A stretch of 64,000 nt of DNA, from NCBI RefSeq assembly GCF_000719115.1, contig NZ_JOEA01000001.1, positions 248,001-312,000 on the forward strand, read 5' to 3'. A program made the position numbers and the translations under genes. This document shows, piece after piece, positions 9,862-18,191 of this stretch. Positions within the stretch are counted from its first letter, which is position 1. Each line of letters opens with the position of its first letter. The notes beneath the pieces were generated by a model that saw only the letters and a list, made by a program, of their open reading frames with translations, was not told where the DNA came from and made no database searches. The stretch is from Lentzea albidocapillata. GTDB taxonomy: Bacteria; Actinomycetota; Actinomycetes; Mycobacteriales; Pseudonocardiaceae.

Positions 9862-11372
9862 TCGTAGCGTGTGGACAGGCCGAACGGGTCCGGCTTCACC
9901 AGCGACCGCGCCGCGAGGCCCGACACCACCAGCGCGAAGAACAGGTAGCCCCACGAGTAGAGCGCCGTGTCGCCGTTCGGGAACGTCACCAGCAGCAGGA
10001 ACAGCGACGCGACCGTCACCGTGACCAGCGCGCCCGTGCTCCACGCGAACCCGGCGGCCAGCGCCAGCGGCCAGCTGAAGTACCAGGGCAGCGTCGCGGG
10101 GGACAGCAGCGCCACGGCCAGCATCGTCAGCGCGCCACGCCGGATGGCGTCGCGCACCTCACCGTCACGGGCCAGCCACCACTGCGTGTACGCGATCCAG
10201 ATCAGCACCACGGAGCCCAGCGCCCGCGCCACGCCGATGAAGATGCCGCCGTCGACGTAGACGAACCAGTTCACGACCATGCGCACGAAGTCGCCGACCG
10301 CGCTCGGCAGCGACAGCCAGTTGATGATCATCGACGAGCTGCGCAGCGCAGGGATCCAGCCGAGGTTCACCCCGGCGACGACCGTGCACACCGCGAACGT
10401 CCCGAGGAACGCGGCGACGCCCGGCAGCAGTGCCTTGCGGAACTGGGCGCGCTTGTCGCCGTCCAGGCGCGCCGCCCAGATCCAGACGAGGAACGGCACG
10501 ATCACGACCGCCGTCGCCTTCACCGAGAACGCGAGGGCGAGCAGCACGAAGCCGAGCACGTGCCTGCGGTCGAGCACCAGCAGCACACCGGCCGCCATCA
10601 GCCCGATCATCAGCAGGTCGTTGTGCGCGCCGCCGACCAGGTGGATCAGCACCAGCGGGTTCGCCGCGACCAGCCACAGCGCGATCGCCGACTTGCCGCC
10701 CAGGTGCCTGCTCAGGCCCGGCAGAGCCCAGCACAGCAGCACCAGTCCTCCGGCGAGGGAGAAGCGCATGGCGACGACGCCGAGGATGACGCTCGCGTCC
10801 GTGATCCAGACGATCGCCTTCGCGATCAGGATGAACAACGGCCCGTACGGCGCCGGCGTGTGCTGCCACACCCAGCTGACGTTCTCGCTGAGCGTGCTCT
10901 GCAGGACAGCGGGCCCGACCGTGTACGGGTCGTAGCCGCTCAGCGCGAGCTGGCCCTGGGCCAGGTAGCTGTAGATGTCCTTGCTGAACAGCGGTGGCGC
11001 GAACAGCAGCGGCAACGTCCAGACCGTCACCGCGACCAGCACCGCGAAATCGCCGATCTCGCCCCACCGCACGAGGCGGCCGAGCCGGATCCACGCCCAG
11101 ATGACGAGCCCCAGCCCCAGGTACAGGACCATGCTCGCGAGGTCGCGGCCGTGGCCGTAGCGCAGCCAGCTCAGCCCGACCTGGGTGAGCAGCGGGTCGC
11201 GCTCCAGGATCGCGCCGGCACCCATGCCCCCGAGCGCGATCAGCGCCACGCCCAGCAGGCCGAGCATGGTCGTGCGGATGGGGATGGCGTAGGTGTTCGT
11301 GCGCACGACTGGTTGAAGCTCCTGTATCGACGCCTCGGAGCTCGTGCGGGGGAGGGACGGAGTTGCTGCCAT
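9858..11372 (-). CDS. mptA: Polyprenol-phosphomannose alpha-(1-6)-mannosyltransferase, MptA-like
   Basis: A GT-C superfamily integral membrane glycosyltransferase with about 12-13 TM segments in 504 residues. The first periplasmic loop contains the expected acidic motif within FSKDIYSYLAQGQLALSGYDPY. MptA enzymes use polyprenyl-phosphomannose to extend the alpha-(1-6)-mannan core of lipomannan and lipoarabinomannan. Here a related lipoglycan is inferred. The gene lies between a polyprenyl synthetase and a phytoene-synthase-like gene, as in the Rv2173-Rv2174 arrangement. I chose ATG 11372; the seven residues upstream begin with TTG and have no signal. The stop overlaps the next gene's start. 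Confidence 0.9.
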   Translation of the reverse strand: MAATPSLPRTSSEASIQELQPVVRTNTYAIPIRTTMLGLLGVALIALGGMGAGAILERDPLLTQVGLSWLRYGHGRDLASMVLYLGLGLVIWAWIRLGRLVRWGEIGDFAVLVAVTVWTLPLLFAPPLFSKDIYSYLAQGQLALSGYDPYTVGPAVLQSTLSENVSWVWQHTPAPYGPLFILIAKAIVWITDASVILGVVAMRFSLAGGLVLLCWALPGLSRHLGGKSAIALWLVAANPLVLIHLVGGAHNDLLMIGLMAAGVLLVLDRRHVLGFVLLALAFSVKATAVVIVPFLVWIWAARLDGDKRAQFRKALLPGVAAFLGTFAVCTVVAGVNLGWIPALRSSSMIINWLSLPSAVGDFVRMVVNWFVYVDGGIFIGVARALGSVVLIWIAYTQWWLARDGEVRDAIRRGALTMLAVALLSPATLPWYFSWPLALAAGFAWSTGALVTVTVASLFLLLVTFPNGDTALYSWGYLFFALVVSGLAARSLVKPDPFGLSTRYE

Positions 11373-11475
11373 CGCCCGAACATCGTTGCACAACGCGCGT
11401 AAGCGTCAGCAAGCAACGGCCCACACGGTCACGAGGACTTAATCAACCCCCAGCGGGAGAGGCACATGATCGACT

Positions 11476-12543
11476 TCAGAAGGCCCGCTTCGTCGAGCTG
11501 ATCGCGAGGTCGGCGAGCTTGGTGGCGGCCGGCTCGGCCACGGGAGCGTCGTCGAGGGCGGCCAGCGCGCTCTTCGTCAGCTCCTCGATGCGTTCCTCGA
11601 CGGCGTCGACGGCGCCGACGTCCACCAGCGCGCGCCGGACCTGCTCGACGGTGCCGAGGTCGAGATCGGGCTTGCCGAGAGCGATATCCAATATATCGGC
11701 GCCGAACTGCATGCCGAGCGCGACGAGCAGCGTGCGCTTGCCCTCGGCGAGGTCGTCGCCGGCGGGCTTGCCGGTCACCTCGGGGTCACCGAACACGCCG
11801 AGCAGGTCGTCGCGCAACTGGAACGCGACGCCGATGTCGGCACCGAACGCGCGCAGCCCGTCGATCAGCTCGGGCGAGCCGCCCGCCATCGCCGCGCCCA
11901 TGTGCAGCGGCCGTTCGACGGTGTACGCGGCGGTCTTGAGCCGGTCGATGCGCAACGCGGCGTCCGGGGACGAGTCACCCCGGGCCTGCGTCAGCACGTC
12001 GAGGTACTGGCCCGCGAGCATCTCGGTGCGCATGTCCCGCCACGGCTCGCTCATCCGGCGCAGCACCTCGGACGGCAGCCCGGCGGCGAAGAGCATGTCG
12101 TCCGCCCACGCCAGCGCGACGTCGCCGATCAGCACGGCCGCGGACATGCCGAACCGCTCCGGCGAGCCGAGCCAGCCCTGCTCGCGGTGCCGCTCGCCGA
12201 ACGCGATGTGCACGGTCGGCTTGCCCCGCCGCACCGAAGAGGCGTCCATCAGGTCGTCGTGGATGAGCGCGCACGCCTGGATCAGCTCCAGCGAGCTGAC
12301 CGCCGTGAGCACCTCGTCCGCGAGTTCGCCGCCGGGATCGCCACCGGCCGCGCGCCAGCCCCACCACGCGTACGTCGGGCGGATGCGCTTGCCACCGCCC
12401 AGCACGAAATCGGAGAGCGCGTCGACGGCGCTCGCGAAGCTCGGGTCCATCGCCTCGCCGGACGCGCGGCGGGAGGCCAGATACGTGGTCAACGCTGCTT
12501 CGACGTGCTGGGGCAACGCAACGTCGATGGGGTGGTGGGACAC
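11476..12543 (-). CDS. Polyprenyl (geranylgeranyl-type) diphosphate synthase
   Basis: A trans-prenyltransferase with both Asp-rich motifs: the first, DDLMD, after LIQACALIH, and the second, DDLLG, after GVAFQLR. The basic GGGKRIRP block lies near the N-terminus. It would condense isopentenyl diphosphate with allylic primers to a C15-C20 or longer product for the neighbouring phytoene-synthase and lipid-carrier pathways. GTG 12543 gives 355 residues, close to M. tuberculosis IdsA2 (352) as recalled. A GTG at 12618 would add 25 poorly conserved residues. The coding sequence contains an ATAT dyad at 11682. Confidence 0.92.
   Translation of the reverse strand: MSHHPIDVALPQHVEAALTTYLASRRASGEAMDPSFASAVDALSDFVLGGGKRIRPTYAWWGWRAAGGDPGGELADEVLTAVSSLELIQACALIHDDLMDASSVRRGKPTVHIAFGERHREQGWLGSPERFGMSAAVLIGDVALAWADDMLFAAGLPSEVLRRMSEPWRDMRTEMLAGQYLDVLTQARGDSSPDAALRIDRLKTAAYTVERPLHMGAAMAGGSPELIDGLRAFGADIGVAFQLRDDLLGVFGDPEVTGKPAGDDLAEGKRTLLVALGMQFGADILDIALGKPDLDLGTVEQVRRALVDVGAVDAVEERIEELTKSALAALDDAPVAEPAATKLADLAISSTKRAF
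11682..11699. repeat. ATAT dyad copy 3 (inside prenyl synthase gene)
   Basis: CGATATCCAATATATCGG matches 18 of 18 bases with positions 3276-3293 apart from the first base, although it lies within codons for ADILDIA. Confidence 0.55.
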
Positions 12544-12634
12544 ACGTCCATGTTCCGCTGTGTCCGGGGCCACCCGCATGTCGGGGCCCGCGTACCACAT
12601 GGTGAGCGGGAGTCTCACCTGGCGGAAGACCCAC

Positions 12635-12640
12635 TAGGGT
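12635..12640 (+). promoter_or_regulatory. Leaderless -10 box of metF (TAGGGT)
   Basis: TAGGGT is 7 nt before the metF ATG, with no ribosome site between them. Confidence 0.6.
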
Positions 12641-12647
12641 TGGTCCC

Positions 12648-13529
12648 ATGACGTCGGTGGTGGAGCGACTCCGGGGTGAGTCACCCAAGTTCTCGGTGGA
12701 GTTCCTGCCTCCCCGGGACGCGGAGGACGAGAAGGTCCTCTGGAAGGCCGTCCGCGAACTGGAAGGCCTCGACCCCGCGTTCGTGTCGATCACCTACGGC
12801 GCCGGCGGGTCACGCCGGGACCGCACGATCCGCGCCACCGGTCGCATCGCGCAGGAGACGACGCTGCTCCCCGTCGCGCACCTCACCGCCGTCGAGCACT
12901 CGGTGGCGGAGCTGCGCAACGTCATCGGCTGGTACGCGGCGATCGGCGTGCGGAACATCCTGGCGCTGCGCGGCGACCCTCCCGGCGACCCGATGGGCGA
13001 GTGGGTCGCGCACCCGGAAGGCCTCAACTACGCCGACGAGCTGGTGCGGCTGGTCCGCGAGCTCGGCGACTTCTGCGTGGGCGTGGCGGCGTTCCCGTAC
13101 GGGCACCCGCGTTCGGGCGACCTCGACACCGACCTCAAGTTCCTGCTGCGCAAGCTCAACGCGGGCGCGGACTACGCGGTGGCCCAGCTGTTCCACGCGC
13201 CGGAGCCGTTCCTGCGGATGCGCGACAGGGTGGCGGCCGCGGGCTGTTCCGCGGCGATCCTGCCCGGGATCATGCCGATGCTCTCGCCGCGCGGCCTGGC
13301 CAAGATCGTGGAGCTGTCCGGCGCGGATCTGCCCCTCGACATCTCACGCCGGCTGGAGCCGTACACGGACGACGTGGCGGGGTTCCGGGCGACCGGCATC
13401 GACATCGCGACCGAGATGTGCCGGCGGTTGCTCGACGAGGGTGTTCCCGCGCTGCACTTCTACACGATGAACAGGTCCAAGGCGACGAAGGAAGTGCTGG
13501 GGCGCTTGGGCCTGGTGACGCGCGCCTAG
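12648..13529 (+). CDS. metF: Methylenetetrahydrofolate reductase
   Basis: A 293-residue flavin-dependent TIM-barrel reductase. It converts 5,10-methylene-tetrahydrofolate to 5-methyl-tetrahydrofolate for methionine synthesis. The N-terminus FSVEFLPPRDAEDE holds the catalytic Glu. ITYGAGGSRRDRT, LALRGDPP and YPYGHP-type blocks contact FAD and folate. Length is normal. A leaderless promoter (TAGGGT) precedes the ATG. The TAG stop overlaps the stop of the convergent lppM gene in a shared CTAG. Confidence 0.95.
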   Translation: MTSVVERLRGESPKFSVEFLPPRDAEDEKVLWKAVRELEGLDPAFVSITYGAGGSRRDRTIRATGRIAQETTLLPVAHLTAVEHSVAELRNVIGWYAAIGVRNILALRGDPPGDPMGEWVAHPEGLNYADELVRLVRELGDFCVGVAAFPYGHPRSGDLDTDLKFLLRKLNAGADYAVAQLFHAPEPFLRMRDRVAAAGCSAAILPGIMPMLSPRGLAKIVELSGADLPLDISRRLEPYTDDVAGFRATGIDIATEMCRRLLDEGVPALHFYTMNRSKATKEVLGRLGLVTRA

Positions 13530-14188
13530 AGCGTGACGTTGCGTTTGTGCGCGATGAGGGCGAGCACGACGACGATCAGCGCGGCACCGCCGGTGAGCCC
13601 GGCGACCAGCAGCGCCCAGCCGAAGAACGAGCTGGAGTTCTCCCCCGCGTACTGCACGGTGGCCTGCAGCATCGACGCCTGACCGGGCTTAGGAGACCAC
13701 GCGATCGTGTTGTTCTCCTCCTCGCGGCCGTTGGTGTTCACGATCTTGCCGGGGAAGCTGACCTTGATCTGGATGTCCGCGCGTTCGACGGGCACCTGGG
13801 TCAGGTCGACCGACCCCGAGAGCGTGACAAGATCACCCGACCGGCGGAAGTTGAGGCTGTAGCGGCTGTTCGACGAGCTGGTGGCCGTGGAAAGAGTCCG
13901 CATCTCGTCGAACGACAGGCCGTTGAAGAACAACTGCGTACCCGCGTACGACTCCACCCGGTACGGCTTGGTGGTGACGCGGCTCGCGAGTTCCGGCGGC
14001 ACCTTGAGCTGTGGACCGGGGTCGTTGTCCTGCGTCGGGGGCGTGGCCGCGACGATCTCGCCGGAGATGCGGTCGTCGTCCGACACGGCCATGGCGGCGT
14101 ACACGCGAACGCAACCGCTCAGCGAGAACAGGGTGAGCAGCAAGAAGACCGGCAGCAGCAGTGCCCGGGAACGACGCACGGCGGACAT
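13526..14188 (-). CDS. lppM: LppM-like lipoprotein
   Basis: A 220-residue exported lipoprotein. It has a basic N-terminus, a hydrophobic signal helix and lipobox LSGC near residue 27, then a soluble domain. A C-terminal TM helix (about 191-213) and the short cytoplasmic tail AHKRNVTL close the protein. This signal-lipobox-domain-TM plan is that of M. tuberculosis LppM (Rv2171), and the neighbourhood (metF-like, prenyl synthase, mptA) agrees. LppM has been linked to envelope lipoglycan and phagosome effects in mycobacteria; its role here is unknown. The start at ATG 14188 gives a compact signal peptide. Confidence 0.85.
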   Translation of the reverse strand: MSAVRRSRALLLPVFLLLTLFSLSGCVRVYAAMAVSDDDRISGEIVAATPPTQDNDPGPQLKVPPELASRVTTKPYRVESYAGTQLFFNGLSFDEMRTLSTATSSSNSRYSLNFRRSGDLVTLSGSVDLTQVPVERADIQIKVSFPGKIVNTNGREEENNTIAWSPKPGQASMLQATVQYAGENSSSFFGWALLVAGLTGGAALIVVVLALIAHKRNVTL

Positions 14189-14273
14189 CCTGCCAGTACG
14201 ACCCAAACGACGCAGGTCCCCTCCGAAGGTCGTGAGCTTGACTAACTACCTTTTGGCGTCGAGAGGCGCGAGG

Positions 14274-14279
14274 TAGCGT
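14274..14279 (+). promoter_or_regulatory. Leaderless -10 box (TAGCGT)
   Basis: TAGCGT lies 8 nt before ATG 14288 of the DUF885 gene. Confidence 0.5.
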
Positions 14280-14287
14280 CTCGGCGC

Positions 14288-15940
14288 ATGGCTTCCGTGC
14301 ACGAGATCAGCAACAAATTCGTCAGCGACTACGTGGCGCTCGACCCCATCGCGGCCACGAGCCTCGGCTTCGCGGGTTCCGACGACCAGCTGACGGACCT
14401 CTCCCCGGAAGGGCACGCGGCGCGCGACGAACTCGCCGTCCGCGCTCTCGCCGACATCACCGCCGCCCAGCCCGCGGATGCCTCGGAGGAGGCGGCACGC
14501 GCCGTCTTCCTGGAACGCACGGGCCTGGAACACGAGCTGTACGAGGCCGGTCAGACCGAGTCCTCGCTGAACGTCATCGCGAGCCCGATCCAGTCCGTGC
14601 GCGACATCTTCGACCAGATGCCAACCGACACGCCGGAGCAGTGGGCCACCATCGGCCGCCGCCTCTCCGCCGTGCCCGCCGCACTGGACGGCCTGCGCGC
14701 CTCCCTCTCGCACGCCGCCTCCCGCGGTCACATCTCCGCACTGCGTCAGGTCACTCAGGTCGCCAAGCAGTGCGACACCTTCGCCACGACCTTCTTCGGC
14801 CCGTTCGCCGCCTCCGCCAACGTCGACGGCTCCGTGCGCACCTCTCTCGACGCCGGCGCCACCGCCGCTGCCGCCGCCTACGCGGACTTCGCCTCGTTCC
14901 TCCGCACGAAGCTGGCTCCTCAGGCGCCGGAGAAGGACGCGGTCGGCGAGGAGCGCTACCGCCTCGGCTCGCGCTACTTCACCGGCTCGCGGCTCGACCT
15001 GGCCGAGGCCTACGCGTGGGGCTGGGAGGAGTTCCTCGGCATCGAGGCCGAGATGAAGGAGGTGGCTTCGCGGCTCAAGCCGGGCGCCACCCTTGCGGAG
15101 ACCGCGGCGTTCCTCGACGAGCACCCGCGCTACCAGGTGCACGGCCAGGACGGCCTGCAGGCGTGGATGCAGGAACTGTCCGACAAGGCCCTGCTCGATC
15201 TGCGCGACGTGCACTTCGACCTGCCGGACGCGCTGATGAACCTCGAGTGCCGGATCGCTCCGCCCGGCGGTGCCGTCGGCGCCTACTACACGCCGCCGAC
15301 CGCGGACTTCTCCCGCCCCGGCCGCATGTGGTGGTCGATCGCCGAGGGCAAGTCGGTGTTCCCGACGTGGCGTGAGACCTCGACGGTCTACCACGAGGGC
15401 GTGCCGGGCCATCACCTCCAGTGCGCGACGGCGGTGTACCAGTCCGAGACGCTGAACGACTTCCAGCGCCTGATCTGCTGGGTGTCGGGCCACGGTGAGG
15501 GCTGGGCGCTCTACGCGGAACGCCTCATGCGCGAACTCGGCTACCTCGACGACGACGGCGACCTGCTCGGCATGCTCGACGCCCACCTGTTCCGCGCGGC
15601 CCGCGTGATCATCGACATCGGCATGCACCTGGAACTGGAGATCCCGGCCGGCACCGGCTTCCACCCCGGCGAGCGCTGGACCCCCGAACTCGGCCTCGAG
15701 TTCATGATGACCCGCACCCTCTCGGAGCCCGCGCACGTCCGCGACGAGATCGACCGTTACCTCGGCTGGCCCGGGCAGGCGCCGGCGTACAAGATCGGCG
15801 AGCGCCTGTGGCTCGCCGCCCGCGAGGACGCACGGGCCCGTAAGGGCGCCGACTTCGACCTCAAGCGCTTCCACAAGGACGCCCTGGAGATGGGCGCAAT
15901 GGGCCTCGACACCCTTCGTGAACGGTTGGCCGCCCTCTGA
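14288..15940 (+). CDS. DUF885 family putative zinc metallopeptidase-like protein
   Basis: A 550-residue cytosolic protein of the DUF885 family. The block YHEGVPGHHLQ has His369, Glu370 and the following GHH. It resembles an HExxH-like zinc site, and HGEGWALYAERL (Glu404) would give a third ligand, as in M2/M32-like metallopeptidases. Activity and substrate are not established for this member. There is no signal peptide. The gene is a single unit with a leaderless-type promoter and is followed by a palindromic REP-like element 22 bp after its stop. Confidence 0.9.
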   Translation: MASVHEISNKFVSDYVALDPIAATSLGFAGSDDQLTDLSPEGHAARDELAVRALADITAAQPADASEEAARAVFLERTGLEHELYEAGQTESSLNVIASPIQSVRDIFDQMPTDTPEQWATIGRRLSAVPAALDGLRASLSHAASRGHISALRQVTQVAKQCDTFATTFFGPFAASANVDGSVRTSLDAGATAAAAAYADFASFLRTKLAPQAPEKDAVGEERYRLGSRYFTGSRLDLAEAYAWGWEEFLGIEAEMKEVASRLKPGATLAETAAFLDEHPRYQVHGQDGLQAWMQELSDKALLDLRDVHFDLPDALMNLECRIAPPGGAVGAYYTPPTADFSRPGRMWWSIAEGKSVFPTWRETSTVYHEGVPGHHLQCATAVYQSETLNDFQRLICWVSGHGEGWALYAERLMRELGYLDDDGDLLGMLDAHLFRAARVIIDIGMHLELEIPAGTGFHPGERWTPELGLEFMMTRTLSEPAHVRDEIDRYLGWPGQAPAYKIGERLWLAAREDARARKGADFDLKRFHKDALEMGAMGLDTLRERLAAL

Positions 15941-15962
15941 CGCCACCGGCCAGCGCAATGCT

Positions 15963-16030
15963 CTGACCTGCGCTTACCCACCCTTATGCAATAGACGTTT
16001 GCGGACGTCCGCAAACGTCTTTTGCATAAG
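15963..16030 (+). repeat. REP-like palindromic element, type A copy 2
   Basis: The head CTGACCTGCGCTTACC begins at 15963 and is followed by a 48-bp palindrome (15983-16030) with one mismatched pair. It is almost identical to the copy at 3311-3358 but in the opposite orientation. It lies just downstream of the DUF885 gene. Confidence 0.85.
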
Positions 16031-16065
16031 CCGATATATCAGTGAGCTGATATATCGGATATCAG
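16031..16065. repeat. ATAT dyad copy 4 (double)
   Basis: A perfect 12-bp inverted repeat CCGATATATCAG with a TGAG spacer (16031-16058) directly abuts the palindrome and continues as GATATCAG. Its last bases contain the stop codon of the VOC gene on the minus strand. Confidence 0.75.
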
Positions 16066-16601
16066 TGGTTCGGGGTGCCGTCCGCTGGGGCAACTGGTGG
16101 GCAAGGCACTGCCGGATCGGCCCACCGGACGCGCACGCGGTTCGTGATCGGCTCCGGGTCGTCGGTCCGCACGAACTCGAGCCACGGACCCGGCTCGGGC
16201 CGCACCGAGGCGAAGCCGTCGCCGCTGCGCACCACCGGGTGCCCGGTCGCCTCGGCCGAAGCCAGCGGATCACGCGAGTCGACGACCACGGCCGCGATCA
16301 CGCCGGGGTACTCGGGCCGCGGTTCGAGGACGCAGAACTCGTTGCCCTGCGGATCGCGCAGCACCACCCACGGCACATCGGTCTGACCGATGTCGGCGTG
16401 CTCGGCGCCGAGCTTCAACGCCCGCGCCACGATGTCCGCCTGGTGCTCAGGCGAAGTCGAGGCCAGGTCGAGGTGCACCCGATTCTTCTCTATCTTCGGA
16501 GCGTCGCTCCACACGAACGTCAGCTCGATCTCGTCATCGGCGAACTCGGACCAGAACGCGGCCAGCGCGGGGGGATCCGCCGCCTCGAACGTGATTTCCA
16601 C
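16062..16601 (-). CDS. VOC superfamily (glyoxalase-like) protein
   Basis: A 179-residue protein with two beta-alpha-beta-beta-beta units of the vicinal oxygen chelate fold. Blocks NRVHLDLAST and VLRDPQGNEFCVLEPRP are typical of glyoxalase/bleomycin-resistance-like proteins in the 'glyoxalase_6' group. The substrate is unknown. GTG 16601 is supported by a TACCCT -10 box 7 nt upstream on the minus strand. The promoter overlaps that of the divergent phosphatase gene, leaving only 24 bp between start codons. Its stop codon lies inside an ATAT dyad. Confidence 0.85.
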   Translation of the reverse strand: MEITFEAADPPALAAFWSEFADDEIELTFVWSDAPKIEKNRVHLDLASTSPEHQADIVARALKLGAEHADIGQTDVPWVVLRDPQGNEFCVLEPRPEYPGVIAAVVVDSRDPLASAEATGHPVVRSGDGFASVRPEPGPWLEFVRTDDPEPITNRVRVRWADPAVPCPPVAPADGTPNH

Positions 16602-16608
16602 TCGTGCG

Positions 16609-16618
16609 AGGGTACTGT
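16609..16618. promoter_or_regulatory. Overlapping divergent -10 boxes
   Basis: TACCCT (minus strand, 16614-16609) drives the VOC gene and TACTGT (plus strand, 16613-16618) drives the phosphatase. They share the TA at 16613-16614, and each is 7 nt from its GTG. Confidence 0.6.
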
Positions 16619-16625
16619 CTCGCGC

Positions 16626-18191
16626 GTGGCGAAGCTGGTGCTCGGACCGCTCCTCAGATATGTCGACGCGGCGTCCGCGACGGTGTGGGTCGAGACGGAC
16701 GCCTCGTGCGAGGTCACGATCGCCGGTCACACCGCGCGCACGTTCCAGGTGGGCAGGCAGCACTTCGCGCTCGTCCGGCTGGAGGACCTGGGGCCACGCA
16801 CCGAATACGACGTGAGGCTGGACGGCGAGAACGTCTGGCCGGAACCCGGAAGTGGCTTCCCGAAACCGGTCATCCGCACCGGCGAGGTCCGCCGGATCGC
16901 CTTCGGGTCGTGCCGTGCCGCCCCGAACCAGCCGGTCGGTCCCGACGCCCTCGACGCGTTCGCGCAACGGCTCATGGCCACCCCGGATTCGGAGTGGCCG
17001 CAGGCGCTGATCCTGCTGGGGGACCAGGTCTACGCCGACGAACCGACCGAGGCCACCAAGCAGTGGCTGCGGAAAAGCAGGAACGGCACGAAGGAACCCG
17101 ACGGCGAGGTCGTGCACTTCGGCGAGTACGCCCGTCTCTACCACGAGACCTGGGGCGACCCGGAGATCCGCTGGCTGCTGTCGGTCGTGCCGACGTCGAT
17201 GATCTTCGACGACCATGACGTGCGCGACGACTGGAACACGTCCGCGGTGTGGCGCAAGGAGATGGCGGACAAGCCGTGGTGGCGCGACAGGATCCGCGGC
17301 GCCATCTCCTCCTACTGGGTCTACCAGCACCTCGGGAACCTGGGCCCGGACGAGCTCGCGCGAAATCCCTTGTACGCCAAGGTGAAGGCCCAGGACACGG
17401 ACGTGCTGCCGTTGCTGGAGGAGTTCGCCGAGGAAGCGGACAGGGAGGTGGAAGGCCGCAAGTCGACCTGGTGGAGCTTCCGCCGCGAGTTCGGCCGCGC
17501 CCGGCTGCTCATGGTCGACACGCGTTCCGGCCGCATCCTCGACAAGGGCAAGCGGCAGATGGTCAGCGACGAAGAGTTCGAGTGGCTCGAGCGGAACACC
17601 GAAGGCGACTTCGACCACCTGCTGATCGGCTCGTCGCTGCCGTGGCTGATGCCGCACGCGCTCAGCCACTTCCAGTCCCTCAACGAGATCGGCGCGCGCA
17701 AGCCGGGCTGGCAGGGCAAGGCGGCGGAGGGGATCAGGCAGGCGGTCGACCTGGAGCACTGGCCGGCGTTCCGCGAATCGTTCGACCGGCTCTCCCGCAT
17801 GATCGAGAAGGCCGCGAACAACGGCGCCGCCACGGTGTGCATGCTCTCCGGCGACGTTCACCACAGCTATGTCGCCGAGGCCGAGTTCCCCACGCCCACC
17901 AAGGCTTTGGTCGCGCAACTCGTGTGCTCGCCCATCCACAACGAGGCGCCGAAGTTCCTGCGGCCGGCGTTCCGGCTGTCGTGGTCCCGCGCGGCCTCGT
18001 GGGTGTTCCGCCGGCTCGCGACGCTGGCCGGTGTGCCGGAGGACCTGGTGCACTGGCGCAAGACCAGCGGCCCGCACTTCGGGAACTCCTTGGCGCTGCT
18101 GGACTTCGACGGCCGCCACGCCCGCTACCGGCTGCTGTCGGCAACGGGCGAGGAGACCGCGAGCGTGCTACTTGGTCGCGAGCCGCAGTAG
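16626..18191 (+). CDS. PhoD-like alkaline phosphatase D family protein
   Basis: A 521-residue metallophosphoesterase of the PhoD-like group. A short N-terminal fibronectin-like domain (about 1-85) precedes the catalytic domain with FGSCRAAPNQP, LLGDQVYAD, IFDDHDVRDDWN and CMLSGDVHHSY, which carry the metal-binding Asp, Asn and His residues. It lacks a signal peptide, unlike classical twin-arginine PhoD, so a cytosolic role or a different phosphoester substrate is likely. The start at GTG 16626 rests on TACTGT 7 nt upstream; longer in-frame extensions run antisense to the VOC gene. Confidence 0.88.
   Translation: MAKLVLGPLLRYVDAASATVWVETDASCEVTIAGHTARTFQVGRQHFALVRLEDLGPRTEYDVRLDGENVWPEPGSGFPKPVIRTGEVRRIAFGSCRAAPNQPVGPDALDAFAQRLMATPDSEWPQALILLGDQVYADEPTEATKQWLRKSRNGTKEPDGEVVHFGEYARLYHETWGDPEIRWLLSVVPTSMIFDDHDVRDDWNTSAVWRKEMADKPWWRDRIRGAISSYWVYQHLGNLGPDELARNPLYAKVKAQDTDVLPLLEEFAEEADREVEGRKSTWWSFRREFGRARLLMVDTRSGRILDKGKRQMVSDEEFEWLERNTEGDFDHLLIGSSLPWLMPHALSHFQSLNEIGARKPGWQGKAAEGIRQAVDLEHWPAFRESFDRLSRMIEKAANNGAATVCMLSGDVHHSYVAEAEFPTPTKALVAQLVCSPIHNEAPKFLRPAFRLSWSRAASWVFRRLATLAGVPEDLVHWRKTSGPHFGNSLALLDFDGRHARYRLLSATGEETASVLLGREPQ

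Noticed and set aside
15918..16625. Upstream extension of the phosphatase frame
   Set aside because: The extension is antisense to the VOC gene and crosses two repeat elements; the leaderless GTG 16626 explains the start.
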